Source: Carya illinoinensis (lineage: Eukaryota > Streptophyta > Magnoliopsida > Fagales > Juglandaceae). From it: 64,000 nucleotides of DNA. Made by a program: the position numbers and the translations under genes. Under the pieces are notes generated by a model that saw nothing but the letters and a program-made list of their open reading frames with translations, made no database searches and had not been told where the DNA came from. The first letter of the stretch is position 1. Every line of letters starts with the position of its first letter. The stretch covers positions 13,650,001 to 13,714,000 of the forward strand of contig NC_056766.1 in NCBI RefSeq assembly GCF_018687715.1. Direction: 5' to 3'. Below, in pieces: positions 54,467 to 64,000 of this stretch.

Positions 54467-57420
54467 TTGCATGAGAAAAGTGAAAAACAAATTCCTTCTA
54501 GTGTGGAAGCACCCAAAGTTGAATTGAAGCCTCTGCCTAAGGGTTTAAAGCATGCTTTCCTTGGTCCAGGTGATACTTTTCTAGTTATTATCTCATCTGA
54601 ATTGTCTGAGTCTCAAGGTGAGAAATTAATTCGGACCCTAAGTGAGCATAAGTCAGCATTAGGTTTGAGCATTGCTGATATAAAAGGTGTTAATCCCCTA
54701 ATCTGTGCTTATAAAATTAATTTAGAAGAAGGAACTAGCCATTGTAGAGACCCCAGCGTAGGCTTAATCCCACTATCAAAGAAGTGGTGAAGAATGAAGT
54801 GTTGAAACTATTAGATGCAAGAATCATATATCCTATTGCTGATAGTAAATGGGTAAGTCCTACACAGGTTGTTCCTAAGAAGTCAGATGTTACTGTAGTG
54901 AAAAATGACCTGGGAGAGCTAGTCCCTACAAAACTTGTGACTGGGTGGCAGATGTGCATTGATTATAGAAAATTGAATGCTGCCACATAGAAAGACCATT
55001 TTCCTCTTCCTTTTATTGATCAAATTCTTGAGCGTGTGGCTGGTTATCCTTTCTATTGTTTCTTGGATGATTATTCTAGTTATTATCAAATTGAAATTGC
55101 ATTAAAAGATCCGGATAAAACCACTTTCACTTGTCCTTTTGATACTTATACTTTTCGTAGAATGCCATTTGGATTGTGTAATGCACCTGCTACTTTTCAA
55201 CTTGCATTATGAGCATTTTCAGTGACATGGTTGAAAATTGCATGGAAGTTTTTATGGATAACTGACTATTTTTTTATCTTCTTTTGATGCATGCTTATTG
55301 AATTTAGAGAGGCTGTTGACTCGTTGTGAAGAGAAGGAATTGGTTTTGAATTGGGAAAAATGTCACTTTATGGTACCTTCAGGTATTGCCTTAGGAAATA
55401 TTATTTCTTCTAGAGGATAGAGGTTGATCAATCTAAAATTGAATTAATCTCTAAGTTGCTTACATCTAGGACAGTAAAAGATGTGAGATCCTTTCTTGGT
55501 CATGCGGGCTTTTATAGGAGATTCATACATAATTTTTCTATCATATCTAGACCACTATGTGACCTCCTAGCTAAAGATGCCCCATTTGAGTGGACACAAG
55601 ATTGTTAGAGGCCTTTAAAATGCTAATTGGCAAGCTTACCTCAGCACACATAATGCAGCCACCTGATTGGACTTTACCTTTTGAGATTATGTGTGATGCA
55701 TGTGATTTTGCTAAAGGTGCTGTACTTGGACAGCGAAGAGATGGAAAGCCTTTTGTCATTTACTATGCTAGTAGAAATCTAAATAATGCTCAAATGAATT
55801 ACTCCACTACTGAAAAAGAGTTGCTAGCTATAGTGTTTGCTTTGGATAAGTTTCATGCTTACTTGATTGGCTCTCCTATTATTATTTTTACAATTCATGC
55901 AGCTCTTAAGTACCTTCTTACAAAGAAGGATGCTAAAGCATGATTAATACGATGAATTTTACTTTTGCAGGAATTTAACATCACAATCAAAGATAAGAAA
56001 GGAGTGGAGAACGTAGTGGCTGACCATCTCTCGAGGCTCACATTTGAGAACACCTCTGACCACCTGCCAATCAGGGATGATTTTGCCGATGAGCATTTAC
56101 TATCTATTACTTATCTACCATGGTTTGCTCATATTGTGAATTATTTGGCTGCAGGTGAGATACTGGTAGATTGGAGTGCTCAGGACAAGAAGAAGTTAAT
56201 AACTGAGTTACATAATTTCTATTGGGATGATCCTTTTCTTTTCAAATACTGCCCTGGCCAAATTTTAAGGCGTTGCATCCCTGATTAAGAGATTACTAGC
56301 GTCTTGAAATTTTGTCACTCCCAAGCTTGTGGGGGCCATTTTTCAATGAAGAAAACCGCTGCAAAAAATCTATAGTGTGGATTTTATTGGGCCACCATAT
56401 TTAAAGACACAAGCATCTATTGTCGCTCATGTGAAAAGTGTCAAAAGTTAGGAGTTATATCCTATTGTAATATGATGCCCTCAAACCCAATTTTAATGAT
56501 TGAAATTTTTTATTGTTGGGGCATTGATTTTATGAGACCATTTCCTCCTTCTTTTGAATATCAATATATTATTGTGGTAGTAGATTATGTGTCAAAATGG
56601 GTAAAGATAACAGCTTGCAGAAGTAATGATAATAGGACAGTAATTAAATTTCTCAAAGAGAATGTGTTATCTCGATTTGGTACACCACGTGCTATCATTA
56701 GTGATCGGTGTATATATTTTTGCAACCATTCTTTTGAAGCTTTGAAAAAAAATATGGAGTGGTACATAAAATCTCTACTGCCTACCAGCCCTAGACAAGT
56801 GGACAGGTAGAACTTGCAAACATGGAAATTAAGCAAATTTTAGAAAAAATGGTCTACTCAGATCGCAAAGATTGGTCTTTAAGACTAGTTGATGCGCTTT
56901 GGGCCTACTATACGACTTTCAAAACTCCCTTTGGCATGTCACCTTATAGGCTTTTTTTTTTAAAGCCTTACCACTTACCTGTGGAACTCGAGCATTGAGC
57001 TTATTGGAACATCAAGTATTTCAATTTTGACATGGGAGAAGCAAGTAAGTTTAGAAAATTTCAGTTGACCGAGTTAGAGAAGTTAAGAAATGATGCTTAT
57101 GAGAACACTAGAATCTATAAAGCTAAAATGAAAACGTTTCATGATAAAAATATTTTGAGAAAAATGTTTAAGTCTAATGATTGAGTGTTCTTATATGATT
57201 CTAAACTCCATAAGCACCCAAGAAAACTTCGGTCTAGGTGGACTGGCCCTTTTGTAGAAAAGAATATTTTTGTAAATGGAACAGTAGAAATAGAAGATTC
57301 TAAGGATGGTTCGATCTTTAAAATAAATGGTCACCGCTTTAAAGTATTAATTGATAGGCAAGTTCCGGAAGTAGAAGACATTCCACTTGTGGATCCAGTC
57401 TATCAACCTTTACCACGCCA
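54467..57420 (+). pseudogene. RT, RNase H and integrase of the second Athila-like element, many lesions
   Basis: RT begins with LKPLPKGLKHAFLGPGDTF, shifts frame near 54770, continues PIADSKWVSPTQVVPKKS and CIDYRKLNAAT, then TAG at 54988-54990. RMPFGLCNAPATFQ is followed by a deletion near 55205. The catalytic box reads FMDN and is followed by TGA (55251-55265), so the second catalytic Asp is lost. RNase H (MCDACDFAKGAVLGQ, STTEKELLAIVF) is followed by two TGA codons at 55941-55956, in place of Arg and Trp. Integrase has WGIDFMRPFPPSF and [12 protein letters not shown], with a shift near 56800 before [11 protein letters not shown]. The C-terminal part (KLHKHPRKLRSRWTGPF) ends near 57420. It is clearly inactive. 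Confidence 0.9.
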
Positions 57421-57671
57421 CCTAGGTATATTTTTTTTATTATTATTTTGTTTTACTTTTTTTTATTTTTATTTTCTCTTATTTTCTTTCTTTTTCTTTT
57501 TGTTTGTTTTTGTTTTCTTTGTCTTTTTTTGTAGGTTAGTTTTATTCTGTCAGTTCAGGTTACCATCTTTGGTACTTAGCGAGCTACCCACGTCACCCAT
57601 CAAGTGTATTCTACCATTTTTAGTTACTCCCCATTCAATTTTGATTTTTAAACATTGAGAATAATGTTTCA

Positions 57672-60515
57672 TTTAAGTTGGGGGGTGGTGGTGCAAATTC
57701 CATATTTAAAATGATTGTTAGAACTCTATCGTATATTTTCATGTGTCAATTTTTTTTAATTTGCATCACACATGTATCATTTTCACATGTGTACTCATTC
57801 TCATTCATAGCCATTTTCGTGAATTCACCAGACCCACCATAATCATTTTTGCTGAACCTTTTACAAAATCCTTAATGCACTCATCCAAGTTTTATAGTAA
57901 GATAGTGGTTTGACACATGTATCTAGAGAACTCTTTTACTTAAGTATTCATGTGAGTTTGGAGAGGATTGAGAGCATACAAGTACAATAAATTGTGATAA
58001 GCATTTATTGATCTGTTGAATTGGGCACTTCTTTTGATAATATCATTACCTGGTTTGTGGTAAGATGGTGGATATATTAGGGATATGACAAAGGTCAACT
58101 TAGGATCAACGTTTGAGCCTTTTAAGTTAACCTTTTCCATTATAAACCCCTAGTAGCCAACTTTGAGCCAATAAAGACATGTAACTTTTTCTTTCCATAT
58201 GTCCATATCATCCATATCTCTCCACATTGGAGTATAACCTATACATTAATTTTTCTACCCTCTTTACTTCCAAGTGTATACTAGGTGTGGAATTTGCATT
58301 TTCTTTCTTTTATTTTATTATTTTCAATTAAAAAAGAAAAAGAAGCAGAAGCAGAAAAAAGAAGAAGAAGAAGAAGAGTACAAGTTGCAAAGTGTTCAAT
58401 TGAGTGAGCTCTGAAAGAAAAAAAGAAAAAAGAAAAAAAGAAAAGGTTGGTAGAAATGGAAAGAATACCAAAATGGCATGTATTTGTCCATCAAATTGTT
58501 AAAAAAAAAAAAATGAGGAAGAAGAAAGAAAAATATTATTATTTAATGATCTGAAAAGTTGGAAAGTACATCAAATGAGAAGTATGGTCTATTGAGATAT
58601 TTAATAAAATTCTCTTTGTATGTATTTGAAAGTTTTTGAATCCCTTTTCATCTTTTTTTTTTTTTTTTTGTCATATAGTCCTGAACCAAAGCCAAGTTAC
58701 AACCTTTTATGTTGACCATTCTGATCCTAAGTATATTATTGGAAAGATTCGTAGAAGTCTCATTTGTTAATGTTTCTATCATAAGATCAATGTTTACTTG
58801 TTGTTTGTACATAATTGCCTAATTTTCTATGAGAATGTGTGCACACCTATTGTCAACTCCATAGAAAGAGCCCTTACAAGAAATACTATTATACCCGTGA
58901 GTTATGGAATTGAACTTTTTACTTGACATGTTCTTGATGTTGCACGTGTCAATGTTAGTGGTAAGATGGTTATGGCTTGGATAACACACACTTTGTGGAT
59001 TGCTATAGGTGGATTGATCTTGATGGGTTATTGGATTCTTTAGATTGTTTTGATATGTGACTCTTGAAAGTGTGACTTAATGACCTTTATGTGTGATTTT
59101 CTTTGGTCTCTTTCATTGTTTTGGATATGAAAATTGCTAGGAACTAGCAATGAGTAAGTTAAGGGATGTAATGAGTGTGGGAAAGTATACTCTAAATACC
59201 CTATTATTGGATTAAAATGCTAAAATGTTAATACAAATCATAGGAATTAATGTGTATTCTTGAATTGAGTTTCTATTTATATTGGGATACTCCTAAACAA
59301 TTTTTTTATGTTTAATTTAAGAGTTTATAAAGGAGCAAGTCAAAACTCAATCAAATTCAAAGGAGGAGTTTCATAGGATTTGTTAGCAATTTGGATCAAG
59401 AAAAAAAAAATCACAAAAGGAAACTAGAAGAAGTCCAAATCTGAAATTTTCTAGGAGACAGTCTGGACATAATTTAGTATTTTGCCCATAACTTTTTACT
59501 CACATATCAGATTGATACGATTCTTGATTCATTAGAAAGCTATCTTAAAGGCCTATAACATTTTCTGTAATAAGAATTTCCAAATTCAAACTCATAAAAT
59601 GGTGTACGTAGTTGTCAAGATGAGTTATAAAATTTAGGCGATTTTTTTTATGCAGAAATTAAGAAGACATTAGGGTTTTTTTCCTACCCTATATAAGCAT
59701 ATCATAGGAGAGAAAAGAGGCATAAGAGGTAGATTTGAAGAGATGAAAAAATTACTTCCATGGCCGCCATTTGCTTCATCTTTCTCTGGAGATTCTTGTT
59801 GTCTATTATATTTATGGGTAACTGAATTTTCAAGTAGGGTTAGGGATGAACTTGCACATTAGATGATATTTCTAATTTATTTTTAATTCATGTATTTGAT
59901 TTTCAATTGATAAAATTCTTTTATTTTATCATTCTCAATTCATTGTTGATGATTTTTTCTCTGAATAATCATTGAATTTATTCTGTTTATAGATTCAGTC
60001 ATACTTTTTCTATTAAATGAATTAGTTCTTTGATTATGTTTAGATCAATTATTTACCTATATTAATTTAGTTTTTTGCTGCAATATCGCTCACTGAGTAT
60101 ATTGTCGTCGTTGGATTTTTTAAATAGGAATAGTAATTTACGTATTTTAAAAGTGGTGAATGATTTTTCAAAAGGTTACATTTGCTTTAATTTTTGTTTA
60201 TAAATCTATACCTTCTAATTGGAAATTTCAGGAATTGGGGTCCTAATTGAGTTATCCAATAAATTAAGAATAATTAAAATAGCAAATTTGTGTAAGGAAT
60301 TCATGACGCTCTACTATTCGTCAAATTTAAGTATTTTTTTCATTAATCACTTTGTTTCACTTTAATTTTCAGTTAAAATTAATCTTTGTTCTGCATTACT
60401 TATTTAATATTTTTATTTAATTTCTTTATTACTTCTGCTATTCTTTTAAATTATCTCCTTGTAGAATCGACACTTTAAAATTATGCTACAACTACTTAGT
60501 TATTCTTTAGACATA
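57672..60515 (+). repeat. polypurine tract and 3' LTR of the second Athila-like element
   Basis: AAGTTGGGGGGTGGTGG (57677-57693) is the polypurine tract. The LTR follows and ends near 60515, just after a conserved block reading CCTTGTAGAATCGACACTT and GCTACAACTACTTAG, typical of the 3' part of large plant LTRs. AAG/A-rich patches occur at 58327-58450. No ORF is recognised. Exact ends are approximate because the 5' LTR is missing. Confidence 0.65.
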
Positions 60516-60535
60516 ATCAATTGGTAAGGGCCTCA

Positions 60536-60654
60536 CACTGCTAGGACATTTTGCAATGAACCATCAATTTTGTCCCTAAAGTAGTTCTTTGAGACGAAAT
60601 ACAATTATGCTAAAAAAAAAAGTTTCGTCCAAACAAATTAAATTTATTGTAGTC
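60536..60654. repeat. short CACTA-ended MITE-like repeat, second copy
   Basis: CACTGCTAGGACATTTTGC ... TTTATTGTAGTC, similar to 36908-37015. Its left flank (GGTAAGGGCCTCA) matches the flank of the TCCTC solo LTR, and so acts as an uninterrupted version of that site. Confidence 0.5.
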
Positions 60655-61364
60655 AAAGCAATGTTAAAAGGTTTATTTATAATAGACATTTAGGTTCGGT
60701 TTAGCACCAAAGACGAGACACGAATTTCTTGTCCCAGTTCCTCATCTCAGATAAAACCATATTACCAAACGATAATTTTACACAACTCAAGTTAAAATTT
60801 TTTATCCTTAGTTATCTCTAAACTGTAGCTTGATGGAAAATTACCTGATGGGAACACAGTAAAAAGAAACCTACTCCCGAGTCTATCCTTTCTTTTTTCT
60901 CTCAGCAAATCATGACGAACCCCAACAGATCGTCATCCAAATGAAACGCAGACCCAAGTTTGAAGGTGACCAAACCAAACCCGCAATTTTTGCACCGTAA
61001 AAATGCAGTGATGCTAATCGAGGTCTTCGATTTTGTTGAACCCAGCAACCACCCTAAGCTAGAGGCTGTGCGAATATTTGCATGGAGAGGCAGAGTTCCA
61101 AACCCCATCTCCTTGAGCCTGATCGGAATCTCAAATAAAGGTTGTTTAGGTCAGCCTTAAAGGTGAGTGATTTGACCTCTGTGCACACAGTAGCTTTGCG
61201 TGGAGTCTCTATGTCAAAATCAAATAGGTGAAATGAAAATGGTCAAGATGAGAGGATTTCATCAGCCACAGGGAAGAGGAGCTCGGTGGTCAGGAGAGAG
61301 GAGCAGATCGCTGGTCAGGGGAGAGGAGCTCTCAGTGTTTTTGAAGGTGAAATGATTCGTCTAA
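60655..61364. other. non-coding spacer
   Basis: A GC-richer patch at 60880-61340, with GAGGAGCTC repeated near 61275 and 61325. No domain is recognised in the short frames at 60960-61160. Confidence 0.35.
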
Positions 61365-61560
61365 GGTTATGCTCAAATGAGAATTTTGAGTTTTAAAATT
61401 AAATATTAAAATATTATATTTTAATATTATTATTATATTAAAATTTAAAAAAATTAAAAAAAAATTAAATTATTTATTATATTTTATATAAAAATTTAAA
61501 AAAATTATAATAATAAAATGAAAATTTTATATTTAAAATAAAAATTCCTAAGGCCAAGCA
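61365..61560. repeat. MITE-like AT-rich repeat, family A
   Basis: Shares AAATTATTTATTATATTTTA and TATAAAAATTTAAAAAAAT-type words with 37790-37970. It ends near CCTAAGGCCAAGCATAAGCT. Confidence 0.5.
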
Positions 61561-62929
61561 TAAGCTGCACATTCCTTAAAACCAAGAAGGAACGTGCAGC
61601 TGGGGACAAATGGGTAATTTTGCCTATGTTTTACATGGTGTTTGGCTAACCGAAACAGTGGCTGATTTTCATATATTTTCTCAAGTCGAGGGATCCACAA
61701 CTTTTAACGGATATCATCTTAATACTGTTCATAAAAATTTCAAAATTTTTATGTTATCTCCCAAATAGAGTTACAGAACAGCTGGACAATATTTCGATCA
61801 AATTGACGGGAAAGGTCAGAACGTGACTACGTATCGTTTGTAGCACTTGAAGTTGAAATATTAATTAATTTAAAATTTATAAAAAAAATGTCTCTGTCAT
61901 ACAAAAGCAAAAATAGTATTTGAAGTCAGCCTGCTTACATCACAGTGGTTAAAAAAGCAAAAATGAGATCAGGATAGGATTTGACATGATTTTATTCTAG
62001 CAATTATTCGAATATTTGTCTACCGTCTATTCGTATTTTGGATAGTGATAATTTTACTATTTTATTATTACTTATCTATTACTTAAATGTATTACAAATT
62101 TTTTTATTTTTATTTTATTTTCTTTTAAATATTTTTTTAACATTCTTAATCACTATAAAAAAATTAAAAAAAATATAACTTTATTAATATTCACTTTCTT
62201 AATTATTAAGTAAAATAAAAAATTAAAAAAATCAAATACAAAAAAAATAATAGGTAGGTTATAATGGAGTAGTAACTATATCATTTTTCTTCGTACTTAA
62301 GCGTCATTGTAATTGGAGAATGAGATTTTAGATGAAACTAAAATTGTGTTCAAATTTGATAGTTCCAAGTGTGAAAGATAATTATAGGACATGGATCCTG
62401 TAATTTTTATTGTTTCTTGTGTGGTTTCTTTGAACGACTTCAAATGCTCCTTGAAATTTATAGAACCACATTGTGTGTTTATTTATTTTCTAAGATCAAT
62501 ACTACGTACAATTTTTATTTAGAGATTGCAATATAAGCATAGGTAATTTTATTTTTAAAATTTTTTAAAATTATTAAAATATTCCTCTTAAATTGAAATT
62601 TTTTCTCTTTTAATAAAGGACTTGTACATATAATCTTTATTTGAAAACTGTAAATAAAATTTTTCATTTTCTAATTAGAGATTCTCAAATCGTATTATAG
62701 AAGGCTTTATCATCAATTTCCTTCTTTCTTTCTTTCTTTTTTTTTTTTTTTTGATATTGGCTTTATCATCAATTAGGCCAACTTATAATATCAGTTATGA
62801 ATTATGAGTGAAATCTTTAATTCACTTATCCTTGAAAAAGAAAAAAAAAAAAAAAAAAAAAAAACTTCTATTCCTCACCATACAAAGTACTACAAGTGAT
62901 AGTTGCCTAGTTAGCACAAAACCATTAAG
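61561..62929. other. AT-rich non-coding DNA
   Basis: Contains homopolymer runs, such as T's at 62739-62752 and A's at 62842-62864. No gene recognised. Confidence 0.4.
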
Positions 62930-63115
62930 GATTGGTTAATAAAAATTAAACAATTTTATCTCATTTCATCTTATTTAATCAGTTTTAAAATTTTTATATA
63001 AAATATAATAAACAATTTAACTTTTTCAAATTTCAATACAAAATTAATATTAAAAAATTATATTATAACAATATTTTATTTATTACTATTCAAAATATCT
63101 CATCTGTAAATTAAA
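62930..63115. repeat. MITE-like AT-rich repeat, family A, reverse orientation
   Basis: ATATAAAATATAATAAACAATTT and TATCTCATTTCATC are reverse complements of words in the other family A copies. Confidence 0.45.
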
Positions 63116-63855
63116 TCCAACTCTTATGCTGGGATGTTGCGCCGATGACACCCAAAAGTGGGTTCAATATATTTTATCAATGCAAAACATCTAAAAAATA
63201 TTATATGAAAATAATTTTATAGATTGATATATTTTTATGTAATATGTTGATCTATTTTATAATAAAAATAATTATATATAAAATTATTTTTATATAATCA
63301 TTTTATGATTAAAATTTTTTTCAAATCCAAAATCTTTGACTAAACAAATCCACAAACTCATCCAACAAATTATTTAAATCTTTAAGGAGAAATAACGCTT
63401 CAATGCCCCCACGTTGAAGAGGAGCAATCATGTTGAAGAGAGAAGAACTTAACACAAAGGAATGGTGAGGGAAGGTAAATAAGAAGGAAAATTTTAAGCA
63501 GAATATTATTATCTTATTTTTATTTTATTAAATAAGACGTGATATTTATTATTATTAAATAATTTTTTATTGTATATTTTTTTATTATTGAATAATAATA
63601 AATATATTACATCTTATTTATTTAAATAAAAATAAAATAAAAATATAATGTATAGTATTACTCAAATAAAAACAGGAGCGATAATGGAATTGAATAGACG
63701 ATAAAAAATGACGCTGAAATCCCATGTTAATTCACAAAACGACATTGTGTTTTGATATAATTGAATTATGTAAATATTTATATTATGTTGAAAGGTAATT
63801 TGGTCTTTACGAATTGGTTTATTTGAATGACAGCATTGACTACAACTACATGTGG
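63116..63855. other. AT-rich non-coding DNA
   Basis: AATAATAAATATATTA-type low-complexity sequence; 63490-63650 is nearly all A and T with an inverted-repeat character (AAATAAGACGTGATATT and its near reverse complement at 63596-63620). No gene. Confidence 0.4.
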
Positions 63856-64000
63856 TAGGGGTGCTACCCGCACCATACGGTGCGGGGTAGCCCCCTCCCC
63901 GCACCCCGCCCCGCACTATGCCGGGGTGGGGTTTTCCTCCCCGCCACCCGCCCCTGCATGGAGCGGGGCGGGGTGCGGGGCGGATACCCAATCCGCCCCG
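63856..64000. mobile_element. left terminus of a second hAT-like element, cut by the window edge
   Basis: TAGGGGTG at 63856-63863 equals the terminus of the hAT element ending at 29321. The following DNA is sharply GC-rich (CGGGGCGGGG words) after a long AT-rich stretch. A near-perfect hairpin occupies 63858-63897. The right end and any 8 bp duplication lie outside the window. A minus-strand frame here (63662-63991) is low-complexity and is not called. Confidence 0.55.

Larger units (their letters stand above)
50811..60515 (+). mobile_element. second Athila-like Ty3/gypsy element, decayed, 5' LTR missing
   Basis: The order is gag C-terminal part, protease, linker, RT, RNase H, integrase, polypurine tract (about 57672-57690) and 3' LTR. 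It is from a different subfamily than the element at 1-2422. Gag/protease are separated by a 2,410 bp solo LTR. Many stops and shifts occur in pol. The 5' LTR, primer-binding site and the gag N-terminus are absent. Confidence 0.85.

Noticed and set aside
63662..63991. 109-codon minus-strand Gly/Pro/Arg-rich frame
   Set aside because: Low-complexity translation of a GC-rich transposon terminus.

Overview
The window looks like a transposon-rich, largely heterochromatic stretch of a woody eudicot nuclear genome. Evidence: plant Ty3/gypsy, Ty1/copia, L1-type LINE, hAT and CACTA sequences, CYP82-type cytochrome P450 relics, a StMADS11/SVP-type MADS-box exon, high AT content, and many plant-style MITEs and GA/TA microsatellites. 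The MITE and LTR styles remind me of Fagales (walnut, oak or chestnut relatives), but that is an inference. I find no intact host gene. Every recognisable coding region carries a stop, frameshift, truncation or insertion.

Layout, left to right. (1) 1-2422: end of an Athila-like Ty3/gypsy pol (RT, RNase H, integrase) with two in-frame stops, followed by its polypurine tract and LTR remnant. (2) 3497-4062: CYP82-like P450 exon 2 relic. (3) 4696-14064: a 9.37 kb CACTA element with CACTA...TAGTG ends and a GGT/GGT target duplication. It carries a degenerate Ptta/En/Spm-type gene, a captured MADS-box exon and a LINE RNase H fragment. (4) 14797-32922: a minus-strand chromovirus-like gypsy element (RT start, protease, gag, primer-binding site, about 3.85 kb LTR). 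A hAT transposon (16345-29321) is inserted in the LTR. The hAT in turn holds a near-full-length LINE (21730-27394) and a 563 bp poly(A) retroposon (28052-28614). Target duplications support each step.

(5) 33638-38757: unrecognised repeats, a clean solo LTR (34769-36901, duplication TCCTC) and MITE-like pieces. (6) 38758-43079: CYP82-like exon 1, split by a 3.4 kb LTR-like insertion. (7) 44800-50806: more LTRs, a chromovirus tail, a copia gag scrap and a truncated LTR. (8) About 50811-60515: a second, badly decayed Athila-like element whose gag-protease frame is interrupted by a 2,410 bp solo LTR (51259-53668, duplication CAGGT). (9) 60536-64000: MITEs, AT-rich DNA and, at the right edge, the GC-rich terminus of another hAT-like element.

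The sequences do not form a pathway. They form an insertion history in which target duplications allow relative dating. The most notable signals are the CACTA element with captured gene pieces, the four-part nest, the two TSD-flanked solo LTRs, a 32 bp-period hairpin array in one LTR, and a possible antisense transcription unit in the giant LTRs. I see no CRISPR array, rRNA or complete tRNA gene.
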